Source: Mytilisepta virgata (lineage: Eukaryota; Mollusca; Bivalvia; Mytilida; Mytilidae). Taken from it: a stretch of 64,000 bases of DNA. The position numbers and the translations under genes are program-made. How positions within the stretch are numbered: the stretch's first letter is position 1; the number at the start of each line of letters is the position of its first letter. A model generated the notes under the pieces. That model searched no databases, had not been told where the DNA came from, and saw nothing but the letters and a program-made list of their open reading frames with translations. This document shows, piece by piece, positions 45,050 through 57,364 of the stretch. Location: positions 57,987,978-58,051,977 of the forward strand of contig CM051518.1 of NCBI GenBank assembly GCA_028015205.1, written 5' to 3'.

Positions 45050-45905
45050 GTTTACAATGGTTGGACGGTATGAGGAGGAAAGGTATAGAGAAAGATAGAC
45101 AGAGGAGAGGGAGGGGGAGATGGAGAGGGAGAGAAAGAAAGAGATGAGTGTGGCATCAGATGTTGATTAGACGAACAGGCATCTGATTTTCTAATAAAGC
45201 CATACACATATTTAAAAATGATTTCATTTTGTTCGATGGAGAGTTCATAACTGCCTCTGGTTAAAAGATCAGTATTTATACTGCAAGTATCTGGTAACCA
45301 GCTCAGGTTTTCAATGAATACAGCTCTGTCAGTTTGAATATTTATTACACTTAAAAAGGAAGCGATGTGCATTTTCAACCGCAGTGCCGCAAGTACAGGA
45401 CGGACTGGCCACAATGTTTACTCTAAAAACATTGTGATTTAGAAAAGAAGCAGAACACCTTATTTGAGGTAAAATAACATTTTGTTTTCTAGGTCTGAAT
45501 GCGAAGTAGGATGGTATTGGATTAGTCTGGATAATGGTTTTCAGTTTTGTCTTAAATTCTGATATAGAATTGACATTTCTTATGTTTAAATCCAGATTAT
45601 TCCATTGTCTTATAGAACCGCTAATAAGAGAGAGTCTACAAAAAGGAACAATGATATCTTCTCCGTTACGGAGAGGGTATTTAGTTGTGCTCTGAATTGT
45701 TGGGGGAATAAGTTTACAAGATAATCAGGAGCAGGATTATTTTTTATATTATAACACATTTGTAATTTTCTTCTGTTTCGTCTCGTTTCGAGTTTTTCCC
45801 AGCCAATTTCTTGATAAATAATTTCGGACTTCGTGAATGACGACAACCCCGTATTATTCGTGCTGCTTCAAGTTGCTTCAAGTTAGATTTTGTTATTAAT
45901 AAAAC
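45050..45905 (-). pseudogene. non-LTR (CR1/Jockey-like) reverse transcriptase C-terminal fragment
   Basis: Minus-strand frames give LEAARIIRGC, then SEIIYQEIGWEKLETRRNRR, KLQMCYNIKNNPAPDYL, after a shift VPFCRLSLISGSIRQWNNL, ISEFKTKLKTI, and FRVNIVASPSCTCGTAVENA followed by HRFLFKC. The IGWxxLxxRR...CTCG...EnahHfLxxC order is the usual end of animal CR1/Jockey-type ORF2. A purine-rich tract (45,069-45,148) follows it. Several frameshifts. Confidence 0.75.
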
Positions 45906-47089
45906 TACAAAGGTATTGAGTATACATTGCCTTTTATATAAAGTTATATTCAGCGAAATAAACACCATAACAAATGTCATCGTACCTAAAAAAATTCCTG
46001 TCCCAATCATTATATTCAGTATATTAAATTTATATAAGTCCTCCACAATCAACCCCAACAAATAATACAAAATACAAATACATAAAATGTAAAAAGGCAA
46101 CATAAATAAATAATGAATACTCACGTACACAAAAACCAATTAAAGCAATAAAACTTTCCAAATAGAGAAGTATGCGATAAAATAATTTTATTCTTCATAA
46201 TACATTGTAATCACATTTTTGCTCATCTTCATTAACAGTTCAAGCTTATATTGTCTTTGAAACAGTATTGCTTGGTAATCGAAAAAAATATTCTTTTAGT
46301 ATAGTACAATGTAGTAGCTGAGATTATCTTGGATATTTCGGTAACGCTCTCGTTCAACGACAGTGTTATAGTTATTATTGATCGGTGTGTAATTACGGTG
46401 TTTTAAATATATATATCTATTGTATAAAACATAAATACCAATCCATTCAACCTGATCAATGTGCATGAAGTACATTATTTAGTTCCTGGAAAATATACCA
46501 GTTTAAACCAATATGGGTCTGACGTAGCAATAAAGCTATTACATAGGGCATGTAAGAGTCATAATGGAAAATTAAGTTTGAAAACATAGAAGAATGGTTT
46601 TTTGAATGTAAAGAATGTGCAGTCTATCAAAATTAAAATAATTTATAGATGAATATTTTAGGCCAGTTTGAAGATATTGACAAACAATTTGAACTTTTTT
46701 TGCTATGTCACTTGTTTTTATAGAAATACGTCTTAAATAAGTCCTTTCTTAATATCGAGAAACAGGAGAACTTTCAAACTGAGATGTATAGAAACATTGC
46801 CGAAAGAACAGAGATTAACGAAATCCCAGAAAATAAAAATCTAAAGACAATAAGATATTAAATTTTTATGAGAATTATAACATTTAGTAACAACACATAT
46901 ACAACAAAATACTTAAATACTGATAAAATGTAACCGATAAAGCAAATAAAAACAGAAAGACCAGGGCAGCAGAAAAGTTAATCAACGGCAGTGACATCAC
47001 GTGCTTCGAAATAGTAAACGTTTATTGTCGCTTCAACTAGAAAATCTAGAAGCTGCTAGTCTCTTTCGTTCACTATGACCTTTATCTGT
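45906..47089. other. AT-rich sequence, no supported gene
   Basis: A minus-strand frame at 46,139 downward is very hydrophobic, but its composition follows the AT-rich base content and it merges into the LINE fragment. Nothing else was recognised. Confidence 0.4.
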
Positions 47090-47470
47090 GCATGAAAGAA
47101 TAAATGTTTAGTTCCAACTGTTTTCAGAAAAAAAACACATTTAAGTGAATTTGTTATAGTCCCCATGTTAAACAAAGATTGGCTGTATCAGCAGGCTTAG
47201 CTCTATGCCCGAGTAATCGTTTGCAAGTCTGTTAGACGATTCCTGCAAAGTCTGATCCCAATTTGGCAGTAATAAAATCTTTCAAGGACTTTTCCCAGTG
47301 CCGTTCGTTCAAATATTTCGTCTGCGGTGGCCATTCAAGTCATAGGTTAGGATTCTGTAAAAGGATCATATATGAATATTGCTGTAAAGCTTTGTTTTAT
47401 CTAGTTCATGCTCCAGACAATAGGATCTGTCAGTGATTTGTTATGTTAAACAAAGCTTTTATAAAATATT
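47090..47470 (-). mobile_element. eroded pearl/HINE-like core units
   Basis: Weak matches to core text: 'tagtccccatgttaaacaaag', 'tttcagaaaa', 'cttttcccagtgcc', 'ggtggccattcaag'. Two degraded units at most. Confidence 0.35.
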
Positions 47471-48394
47471 TAAAAAATGTTCATACATTTAATCTGAAAC
47501 CTCTAGTAACCTTTAACTAGAGTTGAAATGAACGGTATTTTACATTTGGGCAACTCGGCATATCATTTCATTTCTGACGGGGTTTCTTCTTACACAACTG
47601 GTTTAAAATGCAATTCATTTAGGTACATATGGGGTATTTGTATTCATATTTTTACATGAAAGGTAAATTTGTTCAATTTAAAAAATGTTCTGCGTGAAAA
47701 AAATAAATAATGAAACCTTGTAAAAATTATATTACCTTGTCATTATAACAATAAACAGCTCAAACTTATTGAGATAAAAGCCTCATACAAACAATACATG
47801 TGGATATTTTATTATGCAGTAAAAGTTTAGTAAATTCATTATTTAGTTCTACAAATTTTAAGTGTAGGAAAAGGATACAATATACACCAACCAATATTCC
47901 ATGACAGCAGCTTAAACATGAAATTCTAAAAATATTTCAACTAATCAACAGGAATGCACATTTAGTATTGGTAACCGAAAAAATCGTTCGGTTATATATG
48001 TATATTCATCTCCTGACATTTTATCAACAACTATTGTACATTTTAGGTTGATATAAAGAGTAAATAAAAGGACTTTTATTTGCAAAGCACCTTAGTTCAA
48101 TTCCATATTAAGTTTTTACACAGGTCTTATTTTTTCAAAGGAAATTATAAGTATTTATCATGTTTATAGTGCAAAAAATAACAATGAGTAAATAATCGAA
48201 AGTAACTTTTCGTGCTATCAAAATTTGCACTCGTGTTTTTACCACTCAATGGGAAAAAATTGAACCTATGACCATCCTCACGATATAAATGCAAAAACAT
48301 TGATAGGTTTTTTTTAAGACAAATTTGATTTACTATCGTAACCTTTCATGTGCCTCCACCGATTTGTGACTTCACCGGATTGACTGTTGAACTT

Positions 48395-48570
48395 CACGAC
48401 AGGTGCCGTATACGGAGCAGGAACTATTTACTCTTCCGGAGCACCCGTGTTCACTCATGGTTTTTATAGAAGTTCGTGTTGTTCATTGTTTTTTAGTTTT
48501 CTGTGTTTATTTGTTGTGCTTGTGGTTGTTCATTTGTATTCCCGGGTTTGTTTGTTCAACGGATTACGTT
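48395..48570 (+). repeat. fragment of 'tccggagcacc' mussel-type repeat
   Basis: 'actcttccggagcacccgtg' followed by 'ttttatagaagttcgtgttg' and 'tcattgttttttagttttctg' is a widespread mytilid repeat by memory. The same family appears inverted at 55,580-55,990 and perhaps at 63,905-64,000. Confidence 0.5.
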
Positions 48571-50639
48571 TCTTTGATTGCTCCTGAGGTATATTTATCC
48601 TTTTTATGATGCAAATTCACAGTTGTATATTTCAGCAAATAAATGCTCGCGTATAGCCTGTGTATATGTAAACACCAAGAAATTCTCAAAATTATATAAT
48701 GATTAGTTTAAATTATTCTCAAGTTTTATAACAATAGATTTTAAGTAATTATAATGGTTAACAAACTTACTAACCGCTTAGATGGTACATGCAGTTGCCT
48801 CGGAATGTTGGTCCATTAGCAAAGTTACTGCAATAGCAACAACGAACGTTCAAGGCGGTATAAACATACCCGACTTACATCAGCAATATTCAATTGGATC
48901 TCAAGTAAAAAATGTGGTAAATGGATATAATCTATAATACCTTAAACAATTTTAAGGCAAAACTATTTCTTGACCTTTAAATATTTAAACTATACACGTC
49001 CAGTGAAGTTGATAGGTTTTGTTTGTTGAAGCTAGGGTATCAATGAAAACAAAACAACCTCTGATAGAGAAAACTGGTAATTCTGGAAGATTTCTTTTCC
49101 ATTTACATTATTTTGTATTCTAAATTCATCTCATTACAAAATTGGCAGGTAAATATCTACTTTCAAAGTAATGTAAAATACAAGCATAGAATACAATTTC
49201 TACGACAACGATTCATATTTTTCTTAAAAGGCAATTGATACAATTTTCTTTGTCAGAAATTTTTTTTTAAGTTACATTTATTTACCGTTGTAATATTTTT
49301 ATTCAAGGAGAGGTCATTTCTTCAAATTAAAATTTGTTTATTTTAAAAGAATTCATGCATTAAAAATACTTTGTATTACGTTGAACCTTACAAAATGAAA
49401 CCGTGTCAAATTTTAACCACTTAGTACAATAAACTGCTAAACAGTTGACAAGGAAAATTATTTAGATAATGCCCTGATAAAAACAAAAGGTGAAGAGATT
49501 TTCTTTATGCACTTAATTCAATATTCAATGATACTGCCGCTGAGTACATACATTTTAGGTTGTATAACAAATAAAGTGTAGAAGTAAATCAAGTATACCG
49601 GAAGAAATAAACACGTCTATGATATCCATCTATGATTTTTCTCACGTAACAGCAGACGATATTTTTATTTTTAACAGCTCATCTATCCCAATGAGCTAGA
49701 AATAAAATATTCTTATGACAATAACTAAATGATCCCTGTAGCCTGAATAGCTCACCTGGATTCAATTTACAAATCAGCAACCATAAAAGCACCTAAGAAA
49801 CAAAAGCAATCAATCTGTCTTCCGTCGTCGTCAGTCGTCGCACGTCGTCGTAAACTTTCCTTCCTCTGAAACGGTTTGGCAAATTGGAACAGAACTTAGC
49901 AGCAATGGTCCTTAGGTGGTCCTCTTGCAACAACCAATTTACATTTTAGGTTGATGTAAAGAGTAAATAAAAAGGACTTTTATTTGCAAATCACCTTAGA
50001 TCATTTCGATATTATAATGTTATATAATTCTTATTTCTTCAAAGGAATAAGTATCTATAGCGCAAAAAATAACAATCAGTAAATAATCTAAAGTAACTTT
50101 TCGCGCCATCAAATCTCGAGTTTTACCAGTCACTGTAGAAAAAAAAACATTATACATTTTCACGATACCAATTCCAATACAAATGAAAATGAAAATGATA
50201 GGTTTTTAAAAATTGACTAAGCCATGATGCAAGTTCCACACAGTTATGTTTTTTCAACACATAACGGCTCGTGTAGAGCCAAGTTATATGCAATATTGTA
50301 GAAGTATCAGTTTAAATTATTCTCAAGTTTAATAAAAATAGATTTTACGTAACGGTTTACAAACTTGCTAGCCGCTAAGATGGTACATGTAGTTGCCTCG
50401 GGATTTGGATCCATTAGCAAAGGCAGTTACTGCAATCGGTAAATTAATAGCAACAATCAACTTTCGAGGCTGTATGAACATACCGACTAACATCAGCAAT
50501 ATTCAGTTGGATCTCCAGTAAAAAATGTGGTAAATGGATATATCTACAATGCTTTAAACATTGTTCAGGCAAAACTATTTCTTGATCTTTACGTATTTAA
50601 ACTAGAAACGTTCAGTGAAGTTGATAGGTACCAAAAAGA

Positions 50640-51772
50640 AAATGAAAATGCACTGGGCCAATCGGAACATAACTTAGCAGCAATGGTCCTTTCGTGGTCA
50701 ACTTTAAGAATTTATATCCGAAGACCACCACTGCCATCCAAGATGGCCACCAGAGCCGAACATGGTTTAACGTAGGACCTTATGGGAAATTTACTTTAAT
50801 ATCTTCTTGTTTGAAACCACTTAGTCAATTAAAACAAAGGTTGACAGCAATGGTCCTTTGGTGGTCCTCTTTCAGAATTATATCCAACGAATCTACCGAT
50901 AAACAAAGATTGCCACCACAGCAGAATAAATTTTAACATAGGACCCTGTGGGAAATTTACTTAAAGATCTTATCTGAAACCACTTGGCGAATTGGAACAT
51001 AAATTGGCAGCATTGTCGTGAGGTGGTCCTCCATAATTATACCCGATGAACCCGACCGCTCTCCAGGATGGCCACCTGAGCCAAACATAGTTTAACGTAT
51101 TACTAGGAACACATGGGAAATTTACTTAAAGACCTTCTTGTTTAAAACCACTTGGACAATTGAAACAAAAGTTGGCAGCAATGGTCCTTTAGTGATCCTA
51201 TTTTAGAATTGTTTCGTATCCAATGACCCGACCACCGTCAAAGATGGCCATCAGAGCATAACATAGTTTATCATAGGACCATATGGGAAATTTGCGTAAA
51301 GATTTTGTCAGAAACCACTTGTTTGCAATGGTGCTTAGTTGTCCCTCTTTTCTAGTTTAAGAAAGGACCCTATAGGAAAATTCACAGAAAGATCTTCCCG
51401 TTTGAAACCAGTGAACAATTTGGCAAAAACAGTTAGCGAATTGGAACTTGACAGCAATGTTCCAGACTGCCATACATGTAGTCAAACAATTTGTTCATCA
51501 GATGGTTTCCAGTTGAGCGATACATGCTTCTGGGAGACTCTTATTCTGTACTGATTATATATTTTTTTTTAGATTTAAGCAAAATCAATGCTGAGACTTC
51601 TAAGTTCATTTTTAGTCATAGCGGCCGTCTGGGGCGAACCACGCGGACAAAATCACAAACTATAATCAAGACACCCTAAAAATGAATTGGACTAAGTTTG
51701 TTTTCAATAGGCCTAGTGGTTTCAGAGGTAAGGATTTTAAAGAAAGATTACGACGACGACCGACGACAAAAA
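50640..51772 (+). mobile_element. pearl/HINE-like array in duplication copy A
   Basis: Units contain 'ttagcagcaatggtcctt', 'caagatggccaccagagcc', 'aacataggaccctgtggga' and 'aaaccacttggc', and end in an 'acgacgacgaccgacgac' microsatellite at about 51,748-51,768. The 3' hairpin is not clear. Confidence 0.7.
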
Positions 51773-51890
51773 GTATTTGCTTGGTACTTCGAAATATACT
51801 TCATACCAAAGCGTCAGCAAACCTCCATGACAAAAGAGTACGAGACAATACACGTATGTATCAAAAGACAGTCTTGATTAAAATGTAGTT

Positions 51891-54072
51891 CGACAGATAA
51901 TTTTCGAAATACTTTTAATTAGCTATTAGTAAATCAATGACCAACGATTCGTGATTTAAAAACTGTAGCCTTGCTGAATAATCTTATTCAAAGGAACCAC
52001 AAGGAAGATGACTTAAATTTGTACAGGCGGTACAATGATCAAATATTTCACTCATACATGTCAGGTATTTAAAGCTCTTATTAAATCGCCAATTGTAATT
52101 GTAACTGATCTAAAGGCTATTGTAAAAATTGTACAATGTGTAATTTTAAACAAACACAGAACTGTGCGAGGGAAAAATAGTTAAAAAGAAATATGTATTA
52201 GTGCATTTTATGGTGAATATACAGCATAATTTTGTTATTAGTGTATAATTAAAATACTGCACTTGAATTCCCTGTAACGATATAAATGTAATGATCTGTC
52301 AGGAAACTAAATAATGACGAACTCTGACAAGAAAATTTGGTCGTAATTCCGGCTTAGAATAGAAAATAATGGAGGTGAAATAAAGTTCTCTAACTTAGCT
52401 TTCGGGTATTTACATTGATTTGGAGGCACGGGTATATAATGATATTTATAAGACACTTAGAACCACTATTTGTAACGATAGAAACACTGTCGGAAATTGG
52501 AGAAAAAAAATCGAATTGCCTTTTATTTTTGGAAGAAAATTTCTCAATCCAAGATATAAAAAATGTCTATGGGGATTAAAACGGTTATATTTAAAAAAAA
52601 AAGGATCCACAGACACAATACTCCACAACATGCGAATTAACCACTGTATGTCTCGGGTAAAAATGCACATTCCCTAAGTACATGTAAATGAAATACGTCC
52701 CAAATGCGGTAGCCAACATAACACAATGATAATAAAATAGATATACTGTTATTTTTAATAGCGAGCTTAAAAATAATTCCCTTTATGAATTTCTATAAAA
52801 TCGACCCTAAAGACTCGTTTTCTTTTAATTGCAACTGGAACTTTTCTCGTATTAAAATAAATCTTGAAAAATAACGTGTCATTTTCAAAGGATTATAATT
52901 TTTTGGAAACACAACTGAGATTGTATATTTTGATTCCATAAGTTCTTATATTTCAACACATGTATTTTTGTTTTTGATTTGATAATTATCTTTCGGCTAA
53001 TTGGAAAAAGGTATATTATTTAATTGTCCGCCAAAAAAAATATTCGTAATCATTTTAGTAAAAAATGATATAAACAAAATTTAGGCATTAGAAATTGGTA
53101 TTGAAAGAAGATGTTAACGCTATTTGATGAATTAGATTTTAAAAATAGATTTGTCACCGGTCATTTAAGAAAAGAAATAAAATTAATTTTCAATAATCAA
53201 AATTATCGTCTCTCGGGAAAATGTTAGATGACAATAATTCATAATGGGGGTTTCCATTTATAAATCCTCGGTTTAGAAAATTGTAAATAAATAAAACACA
53301 TAAAGATCGCAAGTAAACAAAAAAAAAAAAAGGAATGCAATATATTAAAGATGCTAAATTTTTTTGAATACTTTTTATAATTTGTGAAGATATAGTAAAT
53401 TTACTTGTTAGGTTTAATATTGATGATGCATATACATATACATGTATCCGTTAGTCCTAAATGAATTACTTATATTGAGTTCCTAAAGCGATTTGGGATG
53501 CATCAATTTAACACATTACCAACTTTTTTCTGTTGTAATGAAAAATGGTGTCTACGGTTATAACATTTTAAGCATGTGCATACTGATGGAAAATGTAGTC
53601 CACTATATGTGCACACATGTCCATCGTGTAATAAAAACTGAAATCTATATATAGCTAGCACAAACTACGAAATTGGTATCAGGGAATATACATACATGTA
53701 AGTTCAATCATTAAGAATGACCATTAACATTCAATCCAGTATAAGTACATTGAACATCGAACTCACTATAACTTGTACAACTTTCTGTGCCAGTTTGAAT
53801 GTTATCGTGTATCGTGTTTCCTGGTACTCTTTTTATTTCCCAAAAGAATAACTTCTGTTCCAATAATATTAGTTTTCATATACTTAGTACTTAATATGAC
53901 GTTTTTAACATATTTGTAACGACCGGAAGTGAAAAAGTCATATGTGCACATCTCAGGCTCATAACCTATTATTCGAACTCACCCGTTATTAGACTGGTTG
54001 TTCATCAGACCGGGTGCATTCGGTATAAGTTCTTAGGCAGTATATGATAAACATATTATTACATGGCCAAAT
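51891..54072. other. AT-rich sequence, nothing supported
   Basis: One 85-codon plus-strand frame at 52,420-52,677 has no recognisable motif or splice context. I do not call it. Confidence 0.4.
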
Positions 54073-54298
54073 TGATATCGGACAGGGTATCATCCCTAGA
54101 TCCATACCAGACCTCCGACAAGCCGTCGATCAGATATAGGAGTCTCGCGATGATACCAGGTCCGATATGGATTAGTTCCTGTATTAATCTATAATTATAC
54201 AGTGTGTTATTGTCCTAATACGGAGATTTATAAGGAGGCACGGGCAAGCCCGATATGAATTTTATTGGCCCGATTAATGCCGTATAAGGACAATAACA
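54073..54298. repeat. two adjacent fold-back repeats
   Basis: First: 'atatcggacagggtatcatc' pairs with 'gatgataccaggtccgatat' (54,073-54,169). Second: 'tgttattgtcctaatacgg' pairs with 'ccgtataaggacaataaca' (54,205-54,298), with an inner 'gggcaagcccgatat' stem. They may be two ends of one MITE. Confidence 0.8.
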
Positions 54299-55579
54299 TA
54301 TTTTATAACGAATTTTTCCTGATTTGTTTCTTTTCCTTGTAATCCATAAACTAAACTGGACGCGTTTTCACCTGTAAGTTTTCATCGATCAAGTAAAAGC
54401 TTTTTTAAAAAATATTTCTGTGTTATGGGGGAATGAATTATTCTGATAGACATTTGTTGTCGTTTTGTAATGGAAAAAAATGATAAATTGTATTGAAATT
54501 TACCCGGTCAAAATGGAAGATGAAAGACCACATTAGGATAAGAAACATTAGAAATCATGCTACGGTATGGTACAGGATGATATATAACTTGAAAAGTTAC
54601 TGTAACTAAAGATGAACTGTGTGTTTATATCAAGTTTTTCACAGTAGTTCTTCAAGCTGAGTGAAAGTGTAGTTGTGGGAGTCTCAGTCTACAGTTAAAA
54701 CGTACACATTTTAACCCTTATATCTAAATCATGTACCGTCCACCAATTTTAACTTTTCTTGGGTTGTGGTCATTTTGTTGGTAATCATACTTTTTTATAC
54801 CTAAGCTCCAGTATAAAGGAGCGGTCTGGGGGAGGGGGAGAAGGGTACCCATGAAACCGGTTTTAACAAATAAAGACTATCCTGACTCTTTTGTTTCCAT
54901 ATCTGTCTGCGCGGAATATTTTTATAATTTTTCATCCGTATTAATTAAAATATAACTATAAGAGATACTATAGAAACGTATAGAAAAACTAAGAAAAAAA
55001 GTTAACATGAACAGAAATCGAGTGTTTTAATTATTCATTATTGTCAAAGCTTGTCAAACTATCAAAGTATCTTTTCTTACCTTCAGTTTTTATGTAATAT
55101 GTTCTTCTGAATCTGTTACTGTCGTAAAGTTTCATTACTAAATGAAACAAAAGATTTCTATCAATTTAATCAGATTGTGTTTAGGTTACAAGGAATTTAA
55201 CTGCTACTTAGTGATATAACATTATTTATTATATACCACAAAACCAATTAACAATGCAACCCACAATGCGAATCTGCAAACAACAGAAACAGATCAAAAG
55301 ATAAAAAATATCTATTTTTATGCTATACACGGTAATGAGTGGTGGATTTTCTTATTCTAATTACGCAATTACATGTAACATCAACGCTTTTAGTTACGTA
55401 AGGCACGCGTAGCGGGTGACAGAAAACATGAATGTGTCATCCTCTTTTGTTTTATACGTAAACAAGCACAGTATAACATGTATAATAGAAATGTGTTTTA
55501 CCAATAATATTCACTTAAAAATCTGTTTTATTTACCTGTACACTGTTTACTTAATCAAAAAACCAATCAGCAGATTAAA
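54299..55579. other. AT-rich sequence, no gene seen
   Basis: No splice-flanked frames, RNA genes or known repeats were recognised in this 1.3 kb. Confidence 0.4.
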
Positions 55580-55990
55580 TAAGTAAAGTCAAGAAATACA
55601 AAGGGACATTCGAAGAAGGGGAAAATCTAAACAACTGACAAACTCCGGAGAACAACGAAGACAAGACCAAAACAATACAGGCACTACAATTAAACACTAA
55701 AAAAGATATGAACAACATGGACCCACCATAAAACCGGGGGTAGACTCAGGTGCTCCGGCAGAGTAAGCAGTCTCTGCTTCCTGCAAGACACCCACCATGC
55801 TGCCCATGTCAAATCCGGTATTAGGAAGGGACAACACCAATGGAACAGGTATATTTTCATTTAGGAAACGGTTTTTTTTATACCTATTTACCAAGTCATG
55901 ATGACGTCCATAAAACGTTAATAAGGCTGACTCCAACTTAGGACCAACATGTTCCCGTCCGAGCAACTTTTCTGTCAAAGTCATCCCATT
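55580..55990 (-). mobile_element. inverted copy of the 'tccggagcacc' mussel-type repeat
   Basis: On the minus strand: 'ctctgccggagcacctgagt' then 'ctacccccggttttatggtg' and 'ctccggagtttgtcagttgt'. A 95-codon frame runs through it (MTLTEKLLGREHVGPK..., ...FYGRHHDLVNRY), probably read-through of a retroelement 3' region. I cannot assign the element class. Confidence 0.5.
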
Positions 55991-57364
55991 TTTCGTAAAT
56001 TTTTGTATTCAGCCTTTCTCCGTTTCAAATTAGGTCAAGATAAGATGCAGACTTGGCAGTGACTGTGGTATCCTTAATTTCGAGCTCATTGGGATAAATG
56101 AGATGTAGGAAATTCCCAAAACGGGAATTGATTTGTGATAAATCATCATCTATGTAGCACAAGCTGAAATTAAAGGTACGGGTTTTCTCGGTTTAATAAT
56201 CATAACTTTAATGCAAGTGCAAGAGCACTTCCTTACACTGCAGATGCTTAGTGATTCGGTTTCTACTTTCAGTGCATTGCCAACTGCAAACCATTTTAAT
56301 ATACCTTTTCCGCAGAGCGGTTTCTACAATTTTTATGTTACTACACATAGTCTTCTTCACTGGTTTCTGCATAAATCCGTTTGTATTCGGTTTCAATTTG
56401 CTTTTTATATTATGACTTTTCAGACAAATACGCTAATTTGTAAGTTTATAATATTTAATTTTGTTAATATTGTTCATAAGTGATTTTTCCGTTGTTGAAT
56501 TAACCTCTATATCAAGATAGTTTTTTCAATAAAAAAGGTAAATGATCTGTCTTTCACGTTTGAAGAGTCAGTCGGATTCTAACAATAAATATTCTCATGA
56601 TTACATCACAAAGCTGTTTGGTTTACTTACATAAATGTGCATTTCAAATTATTCTTGCGAATTTCTGTCGCAAGTGACTATATACTATCGTCGGTACGTT
56701 AACTTTTTTTACTTTAACCCAAACTTGAAAGCTGGCTTAAATAGTCATGAATTTCAAGAGAGATGGAATTACTGCTGTAATAATCGCTATGGCACTACGG
56801 AGTTATCAGGGATAATAGTGTCTTTTGGATCTTTTGAAGTAATCTCAAATTAATTTACCATTACAATATCCATTTTTTTTAATGTTAGATGAGTTTTTTT
56901 TATGTCGAACACCTAATGTTCTGCACGAATGTTTTACAACTATTGGAAAAAAACACAACTGATGCAATTTGTGAAGTTGGAACTGTTTTACCTGCCGGGT
57001 GAATAAATCAATTGCTGGTTTTGTATTAGTGTTGTTCACTTTTTTTTGTTTTTCATCTTTTTGTGTGGGCATGGTTTGTTTGACACTGGTTTTTTATTTC
57101 TTGTTTCCTCATTCTGAGTATGATAAAGTATCTTGCCATAGGTATTAGGTGGGTCCGGAGCAGTACTTCATACCACTGAAAACATGACTATATATAAAGG
57201 AGTTTCGGTTAGAAATAACACAGTCATGTGACAAGTCTGGGTAGGCAATTTAAATTTTTCCTATACGGAGTGTGCTCTGACGTCCCAAGGCACCAGCTTA
57301 TCACAGAAAAGGCCGTCAGACATCAGAGCAATCTCGGAATAGTAACTTTTAAAAGGATTTTTCA
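55991..57364. other. AT-rich sequence, no gene supported
   Basis: Short open frames on both strands (60-90 codons) lack motifs, splice context or repeat similarity. Confidence 0.4.

Larger units (their letters stand above)
47521..51890. repeat. segmental duplication, copy A
   Basis: Ordered blocks recur at 57,365-63,010: 'gaaatgaacggtatttt' (47,527), 'acacaactggtttaaaatgc' (47,593), 'tgtacattttaggttgatat' (48,036), 'agatggtacatgcagttgcc' (48,780), 'agaaaatgaaaatgcactgg' (50,638) and the 'tcagatggtttccagttgag' block (51,500). Order and strand are preserved. Both copies include pearl/HINE-like arrays. A ~0.7-kb sub-block is repeated within this copy (48,040-49,000 and 49,935-50,640). Confidence 0.8.

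Noticed and set aside
45744..46139. A 131-codon minus-strand hydrophobic frame resembling a multi-pass membrane protein
   Set aside because: Hydrophobicity follows the AT-rich base composition, and its C-terminal part is the LINE fragment in the same frame, so it is not a host gene.
52420..52677. An 85-codon plus-strand frame with a lysine-rich middle
   Set aside because: No recognisable motif, no splice signals, and an A-run that creates the lysines.
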